DNA of 64,000 nt from PFJX01 sp040757575 (GTDB taxonomy: Bacteria > Pseudomonadota > Gammaproteobacteria > Burkholderiales > Thiobacillaceae). Shown piece by piece: positions 8,434 to 17,623 of the stretch. Numbering within the stretch: the stretch's first letter is position 1; each line of letters begins with the position of its first letter. The stretch is from contig JBFLXA010000002.1 of the NCBI GenBank assembly GCA_040757575.1, positions 124,001-188,000 of the forward strand, in the 5' to 3' direction. A model generated the notes under the pieces. The model ran no database searches, was not told the origin of the DNA, and worked only from the letters and a program-made list of their open reading frames with translations. A program made the translations under genes and the position numbers.

Positions 8434-10929
8434 TCAGACATCCAGGTTGCGTACACCCAGGGCATTGGATTCGATGAAATTGCGCCGGGGTTCCACTTCT
8501 TCCCCCATTAGGGTGGTGAATATGCCATCGGCGGCGATGGCGTCTTCGATCTGCACCCGTAGCAGGCGGCGTACCGTGGGGTCCATCGTGGTCTCCCACA
8601 GTTGTTCCGGGTTCATTTCCCCCAGGCCCTTGTAACGCTGAATGCCGATGTTCTTTTTCACTTCGTCCAGCAACCATTCCAGGGCCTGGCGGAAGTCCGG
8701 TGCCGGAGCCCGGGCTTCACCACGCCGAATTTCTGCGCCTTCCCGAAGCAAGCCCACCAGGATGTCTGAGGTGCGGCGCAGTTGTTCGTAGTCGCCGCCT
8801 TCGATGAAATGGGCATCCAGATAGCTGGTATGGCCAATGCCATGGCGGGTTTTGGTGATTTCCAGGCGCCAGTAGCGAGTATCCAGGGCATCCCCTTCCG
8901 GCTCGCTGCCTTCCAGGATGGGGGTGATCTTCACCGGGCCCAGTCGGGCCAGTTCCGGGATCAGGCTTTCAGCTGCGGCCTTGGTTGATGCTTCGTCCTG
9001 GAGGGAAATGGCGGGCACCTTCAACAGGGTGTAGAGCACATCTGCATCCATGCGGCGGGCCAGGCGCTCGATCATGGCTTCGGAAAGCAGAAATTCCCGG
9101 GCGATACGCTCGAAGCTGTCCTTGGGCAGGGCTTCGGCCCCCGCGGCGGGCACCAGCTCGGCACCGTTCAGGGCTTCCCGCAGCAGGTACTGTTTCAGCT
9201 CGTATTCATCCTTCAGGTAGGTTTCCCGCTTGCCCTGCTTGACCTTGTAGAGGGGAGGCTGGGCGATGTAGATATGGCCCCGCTCCACCAGTTCGCTCAT
9301 CTGGCGATAGAAGAATGTGAGCAACAGGGTACGGATATGGGAGCCGTCCACGTCCGCGTCGGTCATGATGATGATGCGGTGGTAGCGAAGCTTCTCCGGG
9401 CTGTAATCGTCCTTGCCTATGCCGGTCCCCAGGGCGGTGATGAGGGTGGCCACCTCCTGGGAGGAGAGCATCTTGTCGAAGCGGGCCTTCTCCACGTTGA
9501 GAATCTTGCCCTTGAGGGGCAGAATGGCCTGAAACTTCCGGTCCCGGCCCTGCTTGGCAGATCCGCCGGCAGAGTCGCCCTCCACCAGATAAAGCTCGCA
9601 GAGTGCCGGGTCCTTTTCCTGGCAATCCGCCAGCTTGCCGGGCAGGCCGGCGGAATCCAGCACACCCTTGCGGCGGGTCATTTCCCGAGCCTTGCGGGCG
9701 GCTTCCCGGGCCCGGGCAGCTTCCACGATCTTGCCGCAGATGGTCTTCGCATCCAGAGGTTTTTCCAGCAGGTATTCCGCCAGCTTGCCGGCCACTACTT
9801 CTTCCACCGCCGGACGGGCCTCGGAGGACACCAGCTTCATCTTGGTCTGGGAGGAGAACTTGGGGTCCGGCATCTTCACCGACAGCACGCAGGCCAGGCC
9901 TTCGCGCATGTCGTCGCCGGTGATGTCCACCTTGGCCTTCTTGGCGATCTCGTTTTCTTCAATGTACTTGTTGATCACCCGGGTCATGGCTGCCCGGAGG
10001 CCGGTAAGGTGGGTACCCCCATCCGCCTGGGGAATGTTGTTGGTGAAGCACAGCACCTGTTCCTGGTAGCTGTTATTCCATTGCATGGCCACTTCCACGG
10101 TGATTGGGGCACCGCCGATGTTGCTCTCCCCCGTAGAATAGAACACGTTGGGATGCAGCACGCTCTTGTTGCGGTTGATGTACTCCACAAAGCCCTTCAC
10201 ACCACCCGAGAATGCAAAGTTCTCCGTGCGCCCGTCCCGTTCGTCGATAAGTTCTATCTTCACGCCGTTATTCAGGAAGGACAGCTCCCGGATGCGCTTG
10301 GAGAGAATGTCATAGTGGAATTCCACATGGCCGAATATTTCCTCGTCGGCCAGGAAATGGACCTCCGTTCCACGACGCGTGGTGTCTCCGACTACGCGCA
10401 GGGGAGACACCTCCACCCCGTTCTGCATTTCCAGGACCCGGTTCACTGCATGGCCCCGTTCGAATTCCATGACGTGTTTCTTGCCATCACGGTTGACCGT
10501 CAGACGCAGCCACTTGGAGAGGGCGTTGACACAGGACACCCCCACACCGTGGAGGCCGCCGGATACCTTGTAGCTGTTCTGGTTGAACTTGCCTCCGGCG
10601 TGCAGCACGCACATGACGATCTCAGCGGCGGAACGCTTGGGTTCGTGCTTGTCGTCGAACTTGATGCCGGTGGGAATGCCCCGGCCGTTGTCGCTGATGG
10701 AGATGGAATTGTCCGGGTGGATGATGACCTTGATGTCATCACACCAGCCCGCCAGGGCCTCGTCGATGGCGTTGTCCAGCACCTCGAACACCATGTGGTG
10801 CAAACCGGTACCGTCGGATGTGTCGCCGATATACATGCCCGGGCGTTTGCGCACCGCCTCCAGGCCTTCCAGTTGCTGGATGCTGTCCTCGTCGTAACCG
10901 CCGTTCCCGGTACCGTTTTGCTGTTCCAC
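8434..10929 (-). CDS. gyrB: DNA gyrase subunit B
   Basis: 831 residues. ATPase (GHKL) domain: IDEALAGWCDDI, DNGRGIP and GLHGVGVSCVNALS. TOPRIM domain: EGDSAGGSAKQGRDRKFQAI with the metal-binding DADVDGSHI, then the C-terminal GyrA-interaction region ending EPRRNFIESNAL. It powers negative supercoiling together with GyrA, which is not in the window. The start is GTG (GTG GAA CAG CAA), and this codon is part of a parS-like sequence at 10922-10937. The order gyrB-dnaN-dnaA is standard, but recF, often between dnaN and gyrB, is missing. Confidence 0.97.
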   Translation of the reverse strand: MEQQNGTGNGGYDEDSIQQLEGLEAVRKRPGMYIGDTSDGTGLHHMVFEVLDNAIDEALAGWCDDIKVIIHPDNSISISDNGRGIPTGIKFDDKHEPKRSAAEIVMCVLHAGGKFNQNSYKVSGGLHGVGVSCVNALSKWLRLTVNRDGKKHVMEFERGHAVNRVLEMQNGVEVSPLRVVGDTTRRGTEVHFLADEEIFGHVEFHYDILSKRIRELSFLNNGVKIELIDERDGRTENFAFSGGVKGFVEYINRNKSVLHPNVFYSTGESNIGGAPITVEVAMQWNNSYQEQVLCFTNNIPQADGGTHLTGLRAAMTRVINKYIEENEIAKKAKVDITGDDMREGLACVLSVKMPDPKFSSQTKMKLVSSEARPAVEEVVAGKLAEYLLEKPLDAKTICGKIVEAARAREAARKAREMTRRKGVLDSAGLPGKLADCQEKDPALCELYLVEGDSAGGSAKQGRDRKFQAILPLKGKILNVEKARFDKMLSSQEVATLITALGTGIGKDDYSPEKLRYHRIIIMTDADVDGSHIRTLLLTFFYRQMSELVERGHIYIAQPPLYKVKQGKRETYLKDEYELKQYLLREALNGAELVPAAGAEALPKDSFERIAREFLLSEAMIERLARRMDADVLYTLLKVPAISLQDEASTKAAAESLIPELARLGPVKITPILEGSEPEGDALDTRYWRLEITKTRHGIGHTSYLDAHFIEGGDYEQLRRTSDILVGLLREGAEIRRGEARAPAPDFRQALEWLLDEVKKNIGIQRYKGLGEMNPEQLWETTMDPTVRRLLRVQIEDAIAADGIFTTLMGEEVEPRRNFIESNALGVRNLDV

Positions 10930-10937
10930 GTGAAACC
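10922..10937. promoter_or_regulatory. parS: parS-like site overlapping the gyrB start codon
   Basis: TGTTCCACGTGAAACC matches TGTTNCACGTGAAACA at 15 of 16 positions. The central CACGTG contains the complement of the gyrB GTG start. It is about 1.3 kb from the probable oriC, making it the site nearest the origin in this window. Confidence 0.85.
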
Positions 10938-11023
10938 TTTTCTTGAGTCGAGAGTAGTGAGTGAAGCGTAGAGAGCGTGGCCGCTGGTTGTTGCGGCTTT
11001 CCTCTCCCTATCCTCTACTGCCT

Positions 11024-12130
11024 TCAGATGCGCATGGGCATGACCACATACCGGTAATGCTCGTCACCCGGCAGGCTGATCAGCATTGAACTGGTGGGGT
11101 CCCCGAATGAACAGGTGACCTTATCGCCTTCCAGGTTGTTGAGGGCATCCTGCATGTACTGGACGTTGAAACCGATATCCAGGGGTTCGCCACTGTAGTC
11201 GATATCCAGTTCCTCCTGGGCTTCTTCCTGCTCGTTGTTGCTGCATGCAATACGCAGGCTGCCGGAAGTCAGGGCGAGACGCACGCCCCGGTACTTGTCA
11301 TTGGTCAGGATGGCCGCCCTGGTAAGCGACTGGGACAGGCGCTGGCGTTCGATGTCGAACACCTTGTCGTGGCCCACTGGAATAACCCGTTGCCAGTCAG
11401 GGAATTTCCCGTCCACCACCTTGCTGCGCAATTCGAATTCCGGCCGGCGGAACACCACCTGGCTCTGGTTGACCTGCAAATGCACCGGCTCATCCCCATC
11501 CGTAAGAAGCTTGATGAGTTCCAGCACGGTCTTCCGGGGCAGGATCACATCCACCCCCTGGCTGGCCGGTTCCGGCAAATCCGCTGCATCCACCGCCAGC
11601 CGGTGGCCGTCCGTGGCGGCAACGATGAGGCGGCCATTCTGGACGGACAGCAACATGCCGTTCAGGTAATAGCGGATGTCCTGTACGGCCATGGCGTACT
11701 GCACCCGGGACAGGAGCTTGCGCACCAGGCCCTGGGGCAGGCTGAAGGAGAGGCCTTCACCTTCCGGGATCTGCAATTTCGGGAAATCCCGGGCCGGCAG
11801 GGTCTGCAGGCTGAACTTGCTGCGGCCGGACTGGACCTTGAGTTGCTCGGCCGTCAGATCCAGAGCTATTGGATCGACGCCTCCCAGGGATCTGCAGATG
11901 TCCAGGAACTTGCGCGCAGACACGGTAAAGGCTGCATCACCCGCTCCCTGTTCCTCAGCCCAGGTGGTTATCTGCAGTTCCAGATCTGTTGCCACAAAAG
12001 CTGCCCGACCTCCCACAACTTCCACAAGTACATTGGAGAGAATGGGCAGGGTGTGTTTGCGTTCAACGACGCCCGCCACTGCTTGCAAGGGTTTGAGTAA
12101 CGCGTCCTTGGAGGATTTCAGTACAAGCAT
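11024..12130 (-). CDS. dnaN: DNA polymerase III beta sliding clamp
   Basis: 368 residues, the usual clamp length, comprising three similar domains. Recognisable segments are the N-terminal KPLQAVAGVVERKHTLPILS, VDAADLPEPASQGVDVILPR and the C-terminal YVVMPMRI that forms part of the protein-binding pocket. It tethers polymerase III and other replication proteins to DNA. It lies immediately downstream of the probable oriC and in the same direction as dnaA and gyrB. The 94-base gap to gyrB holds no further gene. Confidence 0.97.
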   Translation of the reverse strand: MLVLKSSKDALLKPLQAVAGVVERKHTLPILSNVLVEVVGGRAAFVATDLELQITTWAEEQGAGDAAFTVSARKFLDICRSLGGVDPIALDLTAEQLKVQSGRSKFSLQTLPARDFPKLQIPEGEGLSFSLPQGLVRKLLSRVQYAMAVQDIRYYLNGMLLSVQNGRLIVAATDGHRLAVDAADLPEPASQGVDVILPRKTVLELIKLLTDGDEPVHLQVNQSQVVFRRPEFELRSKVVDGKFPDWQRVIPVGHDKVFDIERQRLSQSLTRAAILTNDKYRGVRLALTSGSLRIACSNNEQEEAQEELDIDYSGEPLDIGFNVQYMQDALNNLEGDKVTCSFGDPTSSMLISLPGDEHYRYVVMPMRI

Positions 12131-12343
12131 ATGTCTCTTCCTGATGGTTTTAATAAGTCACGGGGAAATGTGTGTATAAGCGGGAAAATTTTATCAGGAT
12201 CATGGGGTTAGGCTGTGAAATAGCCTAGGGATGAAGCTGTGTGGAAGCAGGGGATGAATTGTTGATAACTTTCGGTCCACTATGATTTTTCTCACTTCCC
12301 CACAATCCTTACAGATTTTATCCACACGATCTCCCACAGGCCC
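12131..12343. other. oriC: Probable chromosomal replication origin (oriC), dnaA-dnaN intergenic region
   Basis: This 213-base gap is conspicuously more AT-rich than its surroundings. It contains a perfect DnaA box TTATCCACA at 12318-12326 on the plus strand and one-mismatch boxes on the minus strand at 12260-12268 (TTATCAACA) and 12171-12179 (TTATACACA), with a T-rich stretch (ATGATTTTTCTC) between them. Flanking dnaA and dnaN and nearby parS sites agree. The dnaA-rpmH gap has no DnaA box. A cumulative GC-skew plot of the whole chromosome would settle the position. Confidence 0.75.
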
Positions 12344-13732
12344 TTAGCCCGTCAACACCTGGATAAGCAGGTTGTAATCCCGGCGCAGCCCCTGGTCTGA
12401 TGCCTTCAATTCCTCGATTTTGCCGCAGGCGTGCAGTACAGTCGTGTGGTCCCGTCCGCCAAAGGACTGACCGATCTCCGGAAAGGACAGATCAGTCAGC
12501 TCCCGGGCCAGATACATGGCCATCTGCCGGGGACGTGCCAGGTTACGGGTGCGTTTCTTGGAAAACATGTCTGCGACCTTGATCTTGTAGTAATCGGCCA
12601 CGGTCTTCTGGATGTTTTCTATGGAAACCTGCCGGTTTTGTACGGCCAGTAAGTCCTTTAGGGCTTCCTTGGCCACTTCGACCGAGATCGTAAGCTTGTT
12701 GAACCGGGCATAGGCGATGACCCGTTTCAGGGCGCCTTCCAGTTCTCGAACGTTGGACCGCACCTGTTTGGCGATGAAGAAGGCGGTGCCTTCATCCAAG
12801 TGAGTTTTGTCCTGCCGGGCCTTGTCCAGCAAGATCGCTACCCGCATTTCCAGTTCCGGGGGCTCCAGCATCACAGTCAGGCCCCAGCTGAAGCGGGATT
12901 TGAGGCGCTCTTCGATACCTTCCAGATCCTTTGGAAAGGTATCGCTGGTAATGATGACCTGTTTGTGTTCTTCGATGAGAGTGTTGAAGGTGTAGAAGAA
13001 CTGTTCTTGGGTGCGTTCCTTGCCTGCAAAGAACTGGATGTCGTCAATCAGCAGCAGATCCAGGGAATCGTAGCGGCGCTTGAAATCGTCGTAGGAATTG
13101 GCGCGGACGGCGCGGACCATGTCGGATACATAGCGGTCCGCATGAATATAGAGCACCTTGGATTTCGGGTTTTGAGCCAGGACCCGGTTGCCAATGGCCT
13201 GGATGAGGTGGGTTTTGCCCAGACCCACGCCCCCGTATACGAACAGAGGGTTGTACCCAGAACCCGGGTTGTCGGCCACCTGCAGGGCCGCAGCCCGGGC
13301 CAGGTCGTTGGCTTTGCCGGGTACGAAGTTGTCGAAATTGAACAGCGGATTGATACGGCTGTCCTTGACGGGCGAGGATTCCAAGGCCACGGAGGCTGTG
13401 GCAGCCTTGCCGGGTTCCCTGGTTTTGGTCGTTTCATCCTTGGCCAATGGCTGGCGGGAGGTGCCTTCCTGCCTGGCGGGTTCGGACCTGGGTTGTCCCG
13501 CACCAATTTCCAGGCTCACCTGCATGGGCCTGGAAAAGAACCCTTGGGCAAGCTCCTGGACATCTGCTAGAAACTTGCTGCGTACCCATTGGGCTACAAA
13601 ATTGTTTGGTGCGGTGAGTATGACCCTGTCCTGCTCCACAGATACGCCCAGGGGGCGGATCCAGGTATTCAGTTGCTGGGGGTTGAGACTGCGCTCGAAA
13701 TGGGCGAGACAATGGATCCAGAAGTCGTCCAT
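12344..13732 (-). CDS. dnaA: Chromosomal replication initiator DnaA
   Basis: 462 residues from the ATG at 13732 (MDDFWIHCLAHFERSL). An in-frame upstream codon would add 18 residues lacking homologous character. Domain I 1-80 is followed by a Pro/Lys-rich linker and the AAA+ domain with Walker A GGVGLGKTHLI, Walker B LLIDDIQFFAGKE and sensor residues. Domain IV has the DnaA signature GGRDHTTVLHACGKIEEL that binds DnaA boxes. It initiates replication at the adjacent oriC. No strong Shine-Dalgarno precedes the start, which fits tightly limited synthesis but is not proof of it. Confidence 0.97.
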   Translation of the reverse strand: MDDFWIHCLAHFERSLNPQQLNTWIRPLGVSVEQDRVILTAPNNFVAQWVRSKFLADVQELAQGFFSRPMQVSLEIGAGQPRSEPARQEGTSRQPLAKDETTKTREPGKAATASVALESSPVKDSRINPLFNFDNFVPGKANDLARAAALQVADNPGSGYNPLFVYGGVGLGKTHLIQAIGNRVLAQNPKSKVLYIHADRYVSDMVRAVRANSYDDFKRRYDSLDLLLIDDIQFFAGKERTQEQFFYTFNTLIEEHKQVIITSDTFPKDLEGIEERLKSRFSWGLTVMLEPPELEMRVAILLDKARQDKTHLDEGTAFFIAKQVRSNVRELEGALKRVIAYARFNKLTISVEVAKEALKDLLAVQNRQVSIENIQKTVADYYKIKVADMFSKKRTRNLARPRQMAMYLARELTDLSFPEIGQSFGGRDHTTVLHACGKIEELKASDQGLRRDYNLLIQVLTG

Positions 13733-13865
13733 GAGCAGGGCAGTCGGTCCGCAGGAAAGGGGAAGTGGAGAAAGGCAGGAAAGCACCCGGAGGCGAGTCG
13801 GGATTCTAGCACCCCAAGAGGAGTACGGCCAAAAGAACCCGGGCCATCATAAGGTCAGGAAAATA

Positions 13866-13894
13866 TTGACAAATCCTGCGCCTGGAATTCTAAT
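13866..13894 (+). promoter_or_regulatory. Sigma-70 promoter for rpmH-rnpA
   Basis: A perfect -35 (TTGACA, 13866-13871), a 17-base spacer and a near-perfect -10 (TCTAAT, 13889-13894) lie 63 bases before rpmH, the strongest-looking promoter in the window. Expected start of transcription is about 13901. Confidence 0.85.
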
Positions 13895-13957
13895 GCGCCC
13901 CTTTTCCCCGGCACGTCCGGACCGGAAACAAGGTCATTTTTATTTTCGAGGTTCACC

Positions 13958-14092
13958 ATGAAACGCACCTACCAACCTTCCGTTGTTCGCCGCAAGCGTA
14001 CCCACGGTTTCCGCGCGCGTATGGCCACCAAGGGCGGCCGTGCGGTCATCAACGCCCGGCGTGCCAAGGGCCGTAAGCGTCTGGCGGTCTGA
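13958..14092 (+). CDS. rpmH: 50S ribosomal protein L34
   Basis: 44 residues, MKRTYQPSVVRRKRTHGF and so on to RKRLAV, matching the very basic L34 protein over its whole length. It is a component of the large ribosomal subunit. A GAGG lies seven bases before the ATG. It is the first gene of the rpmH-rnpA-yidC-mnmE series, divergent from dnaA. Confidence 0.98.
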   Translation: MKRTYQPSVVRRKRTHGFRARMATKGGRAVINARRAKGRKRLAV

Positions 14093-14161
14093 GTGTCGGG
14101 TATCTGGCGCCGGCAGGTCTGCGGCGTCTGAAATACCCAGGCCTCCGCCGGGTACGGGCCA

Positions 14162-14557
14162 GTGGATCGAACCTTCGGATGGCACAAGAAGCTGCGAAAA
14201 ACGGATGATTTCTCATCCGTTTTTCATTTCCGCTGCACCTGGCGCGGCCAGGTGCTGGACCTGAGTGCCGGCCCCAATACCCTCCCCCACGGTCGCCTGG
14301 GCATGATCGTTCCCAAAAAGCGTCTTCCCAGGGCGGTGGACCGTAACCGGACGAAGCGTTTGCTGCGGGAGTGGTTCCGGATACATCAGGATTCTCTGGC
14401 CGGATTGGATATCATTGCCCGACTGCGGACCGGAGGAATAACCGGCCCACTTGATGAAACCACCCTGGAAAAAGAGTTCCTGGACGGCCTGGAAGCTGCC
14501 CGGGCTTGTGTATCCAGGCGCCAAGCTGCCACGAGGCTGCCACCAGGCAGCCCATAA
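14162..14557 (+). CDS. rnpA: Ribonuclease P protein component
   Basis: 131 residues from a GTG start (reading MDRTFGWHKKLRKTDDFSSV). The RNase P protein signature is present: the central RNR-type motif DRNRTKRLLREWFR binding the catalytic RNA, preceded by GRLGMIVPKKRLPRAV. It assists the RNA subunit in cutting the 5' leader from pre-tRNA. The C-terminal 20 residues are variable. Only 18 bases separate it from yidC; yidD, usually encoded between them, is absent. Confidence 0.95.
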   Translation: MDRTFGWHKKLRKTDDFSSVFHFRCTWRGQVLDLSAGPNTLPHGRLGMIVPKKRLPRAVDRNRTKRLLREWFRIHQDSLAGLDIIARLRTGGITGPLDETTLEKEFLDGLEAARACVSRRQAATRLPPGSP

Positions 14558-14575
14558 CGATTTCGATTAGCCACC

Positions 14576-16240
14576 ATGGATATCCAGCGCATCATCGCCT
14601 TTGTCGTGTTTTCCTTTTCCCTGCTGCTGCTATGGGAAAACTGGCAGGCCTACAACAACCCCCAGCCCGCACCGGCAGTAGCCAGCCAGTCGGGCCCAGC
14701 CCCGGCGCAGCCGAATGAAGTGCCCAGTTCCCTGGCTCAGAGTCTGCCTGCCAAGCCCGCTAACCCGGTGGAAGATACCCAGACCCAGCGGGGCGCCCGG
14801 GCAGTGGTGGTGACAGATGTGTTGCGGGGCGAGATCGATGCCAACGGAGGTGACCTGCGTCAGTTGTCCTTGATCCGCTATCGGCAGGACGACGATGCCA
14901 GCCAACCCCTGCACCTGTTCGAGGAGAAACCAGGTCGGGATTACTACGCACAGATGGGATTCATCGGCAACCAGCTGCCCAATCACAAGACCCCTTTCAC
15001 CTTGGTGCCCGGCGAGTACAGCCTGAAGGACGGGCAGGATGAGTTGAAGGTCATGCTGACGGCAGACATGAACGGGGCCAAGGTGGAGCGTACCTATACG
15101 TTCCGGCGGGGCAGCTATGTGATCGACGTCAGTACCCGCATCATCAACCAGGGTCAGGCGGCGGTCAGCGGCGAGCCCTATTACCAGTTTCTGCGCCATG
15201 GCCAGGCCCCGGAAGGCGAGTCCGCTTTCCTGTATACCTATACGGGTCCGGCCATCTACACGGAAGCGGGAAAATTCCAGAAGACCAGTTTCGAGGACAT
15301 CGCCAAGGGCAAGCAGGAACACGCCAAGCAGGCCAAGGACGGCTGGCTGGCCATGGTGCAGCACCATTTTTTTGCCGCCTGGGTCAGGCCTGACCCAGCC
15401 GATGCCACTGACCGGGCCTTCTATACCCGTTCCCTTGGCAATGGGCTGTATAGCGCGGGCATCATCCTGCCCGGGGTGACCGTGGACCCCGGTACGGAAA
15501 AGACCGTCACCCAACGTCTGTATGCCGGTCCCCAGGAACTGGAAAAGATCAAGGAACTGGCCCCGGGGCTGGATCTGGTGGTGGACTATGGCTGGCTCAC
15601 CATCCTGGCCTATCCCATCTTCGTGTTGCTCAGCTGGTTGCACAAGCTGGTGGAGAACTGGGGCGTGGCCATCATACTGCTGACGTTCCTCATCAAGCTG
15701 GTCTTCTATCCTCTCTCCGCTGCCAGTTACAAATCCATGGCCAAGATGCGCAAGCTGGCACCCCGCTTGCAGCATCTGAAGGAGCGATATGGCGACGACC
15801 GGCAGAAACTGCATGAGCAGATGATGAAGATCTACCAGGAGGAGAAGATCAATCCCCTGGGGGGCTGCCTGCCCATTCTGATCCAGATTCCTGTGTTCAT
15901 CGCTCTCTACTGGGCCCTGCTGGGGGCCGTGGAACTCCGCCAGGCGCCTTTTGCCCTGTGGATAACCGACTTGTCCAAGCCGGACCCCTACTATGTGCTG
16001 CCCATCGTCATGGCCATCACCTCCTACATCCAGGTGAAGCTTTCCCCCGCCTCGCCGGACCCAGTGCAGCAGAAGGTAATGATGGCCATGCCTATCATTT
16101 TCTCGGTGATGTTCATCTTCTTCCCGGCAGGCCTGGTGTTGTACTGGCTGGTGAACAACGTACTGTCCATCCTGCAGCAATGGCGTATCAACAAGGTGGT
16201 TGAGTCTGCCGGCAAGGCCGCCAACGATAGCAAGCACTGA
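14576..16240 (+). CDS. yidC: Membrane protein insertase YidC/Oxa1
   Basis: 554 residues. A first membrane helix (IAFVVFSFSLLLLWENW) is followed by a Pro/Ala-rich linker, the large periplasmic beta-supersandwich domain (about 60-345), and the conserved five-helix insertase core with GVAIILLTFLIKLVFYPLS carrying the hydrophilic-groove region, the charged hairpin EQMMKIYQEEKINPLGGCLP and FPAGLVLYWLVNNVLSI. It inserts and folds inner-membrane proteins, including the ATP synthase c and a subunits encoded downstream, alone or with SecYEG. Confidence 0.97.
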   Translation: MDIQRIIAFVVFSFSLLLLWENWQAYNNPQPAPAVASQSGPAPAQPNEVPSSLAQSLPAKPANPVEDTQTQRGARAVVVTDVLRGEIDANGGDLRQLSLIRYRQDDDASQPLHLFEEKPGRDYYAQMGFIGNQLPNHKTPFTLVPGEYSLKDGQDELKVMLTADMNGAKVERTYTFRRGSYVIDVSTRIINQGQAAVSGEPYYQFLRHGQAPEGESAFLYTYTGPAIYTEAGKFQKTSFEDIAKGKQEHAKQAKDGWLAMVQHHFFAAWVRPDPADATDRAFYTRSLGNGLYSAGIILPGVTVDPGTEKTVTQRLYAGPQELEKIKELAPGLDLVVDYGWLTILAYPIFVLLSWLHKLVENWGVAIILLTFLIKLVFYPLSAASYKSMAKMRKLAPRLQHLKERYGDDRQKLHEQMMKIYQEEKINPLGGCLPILIQIPVFIALYWALLGAVELRQAPFALWITDLSKPDPYYVLPIVMAITSYIQVKLSPASPDPVQQKVMMAMPIIFSVMFIFFPAGLVLYWLVNNVLSILQQWRINKVVESAGKAANDSKH

Positions 16241-16283
16241 CTTGCAATAGACGACCCGGGGTTATGCCCGGGCCCAGCCAAGC

Positions 16284-17612
16284 ATGCAAGCCGAGCCCAT
16301 CGTCGCCATCGCCACCGCCCCCGGGAGGGGGGGCATCGGTGTGGTGAGGCTCTCCGGGGCGGATCTGGCCCCTTTCATGGCCGGCCTGCTGGGCAGATCA
16401 CTCAAACCCCGCCACGCCCATCACGCGGTGTTTCTGGATCGGGACGGCCAGGCGCTGGACGATGGCATTGCCCTCTGGTTTCCCGCCCCCCATTCCTTCA
16501 CGGGGGAGCATGTACTGGAGCTACAGGGCCATGGGGGCCCCTTCGTCATGCAGTCCCTGGTAGAGCGCTGTCTGGAATTGGGAGCCCGCCTGGCCCAGCC
16601 CGGTGAATTCAGCCGGAGGGCCTTCTTAAACGGTAAGCTGGACCTGGCCCAGGCGGAGGCGGTGGCGGACCTTATCGACGCCGGCAGCCGCCAGGCCGCC
16701 CGCTCTGCCCTGCGGGCCCTGGAGGGTGAGTTCTCCAGACGGGTGAATGGCCTGAAGGAGGCCATCATCCAGTTGCGCATGCTGGTGGAAGCGACCCTGG
16801 ATTTTCCTGAGGAGGACATCGATTTCCTGGAGAAGGCGGACGCCTGGGGGCGTTTGTCAGCCCTGGAAGAGAAACTGAAGTCAGTGCTCGCTTCCACAAA
16901 ACAGGGGGTGATTCTGAGGGATGGTCTAAATGTGGTGCTGATCGGCCAGCCCAATGTGGGCAAATCCAGTCTGTTGAACCAGCTCGCCGGGTTTGACGCC
17001 GCCATCGTCACAGATGTGGCGGGCACAACCCGGGATACCCTGCGGGAGGCCATTCAGTTAGAGGGCGTGCCGCTGCATATTGTGGACACCGCCGGATTGC
17101 GGGAAACGGATGATCCGGTGGAGCGTCTGGGCATCCAGCGGACCTGGGCTGCCGTGGACAAGGCGGACATGGCAGTTATGCTGATTGACGTCCAACACGG
17201 GGTGGGGCCGGCGGAAGCCGCCATCCTGGCCCGGCTACCGGATATTCCCGTGCTGACGGTGCATAACAAGATCGATCTAAACGCCGAATCGCCCCATCTC
17301 AGCGAGGATGGCAGCGAAGTCTGGATCTCGGCCAGGCAGGGTCAGGGCATGGATCTGCTACGCCAGCGCCTGCTGGAAATGGTGGGCTGGCAACAGCAGG
17401 GGGAAGGGGTCTACACCGCCCGAGCCAGGCATCTGGAAGCCCTTGACCGGGCCGGGAGCCATTTGGAGGCGGCCCGCCATGCTGCCCGTCAGCTGGAGTT
17501 CTTTGCCGAGGAACTGCGCCTGGCCCACGAAGCCCTGGGTGAAATCACCGGGGAATTCACAGCGGATGACCTGTTGGGAGTCATCTTCAGTCAGTTCTGC
17601 ATCGGCAAGTGA
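16284..17612 (+). CDS. mnmE: tRNA U34 modification GTPase MnmE
   Basis: 442 residues. The N-terminal THF-binding domain (IVAIATAPGRGGIGVVRLSG) is followed by a helical domain with an inserted Ras-like G domain: P-loop GQPNVGKSS, switch DVAGTTRDT, DTAGLRE and NKID. The strictly conserved C-terminal FCIGK contains the catalytic Cys. With MnmG (encoded at 20.0 kb) it installs the cmnm5 group on wobble uridine. The 43-base gap after yidC holds a GC-rich inverted repeat just before the start codon. Confidence 0.97.
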   Translation: MQAEPIVAIATAPGRGGIGVVRLSGADLAPFMAGLLGRSLKPRHAHHAVFLDRDGQALDDGIALWFPAPHSFTGEHVLELQGHGGPFVMQSLVERCLELGARLAQPGEFSRRAFLNGKLDLAQAEAVADLIDAGSRQAARSALRALEGEFSRRVNGLKEAIIQLRMLVEATLDFPEEDIDFLEKADAWGRLSALEEKLKSVLASTKQGVILRDGLNVVLIGQPNVGKSSLLNQLAGFDAAIVTDVAGTTRDTLREAIQLEGVPLHIVDTAGLRETDDPVERLGIQRTWAAVDKADMAVMLIDVQHGVGPAEAAILARLPDIPVLTVHNKIDLNAESPHLSEDGSEVWISARQGQGMDLLRQRLLEMVGWQQQGEGVYTARARHLEALDRAGSHLEAARHAARQLEFFAEELRLAHEALGEITGEFTADDLLGVIFSQFCIGK

Positions 17613-17623
17613 CCCCCCGGGAC

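Noticed and set aside
9274..10971. A 565-codon antisense frame across gyrB
   Set aside because: Opposite strand of an unmistakable gyrB with no independent features.
13733..13957. oriC in the dnaA-rpmH gap
   Set aside because: No DnaA-box-like sequence; the gap holds the rpmH promoter instead.
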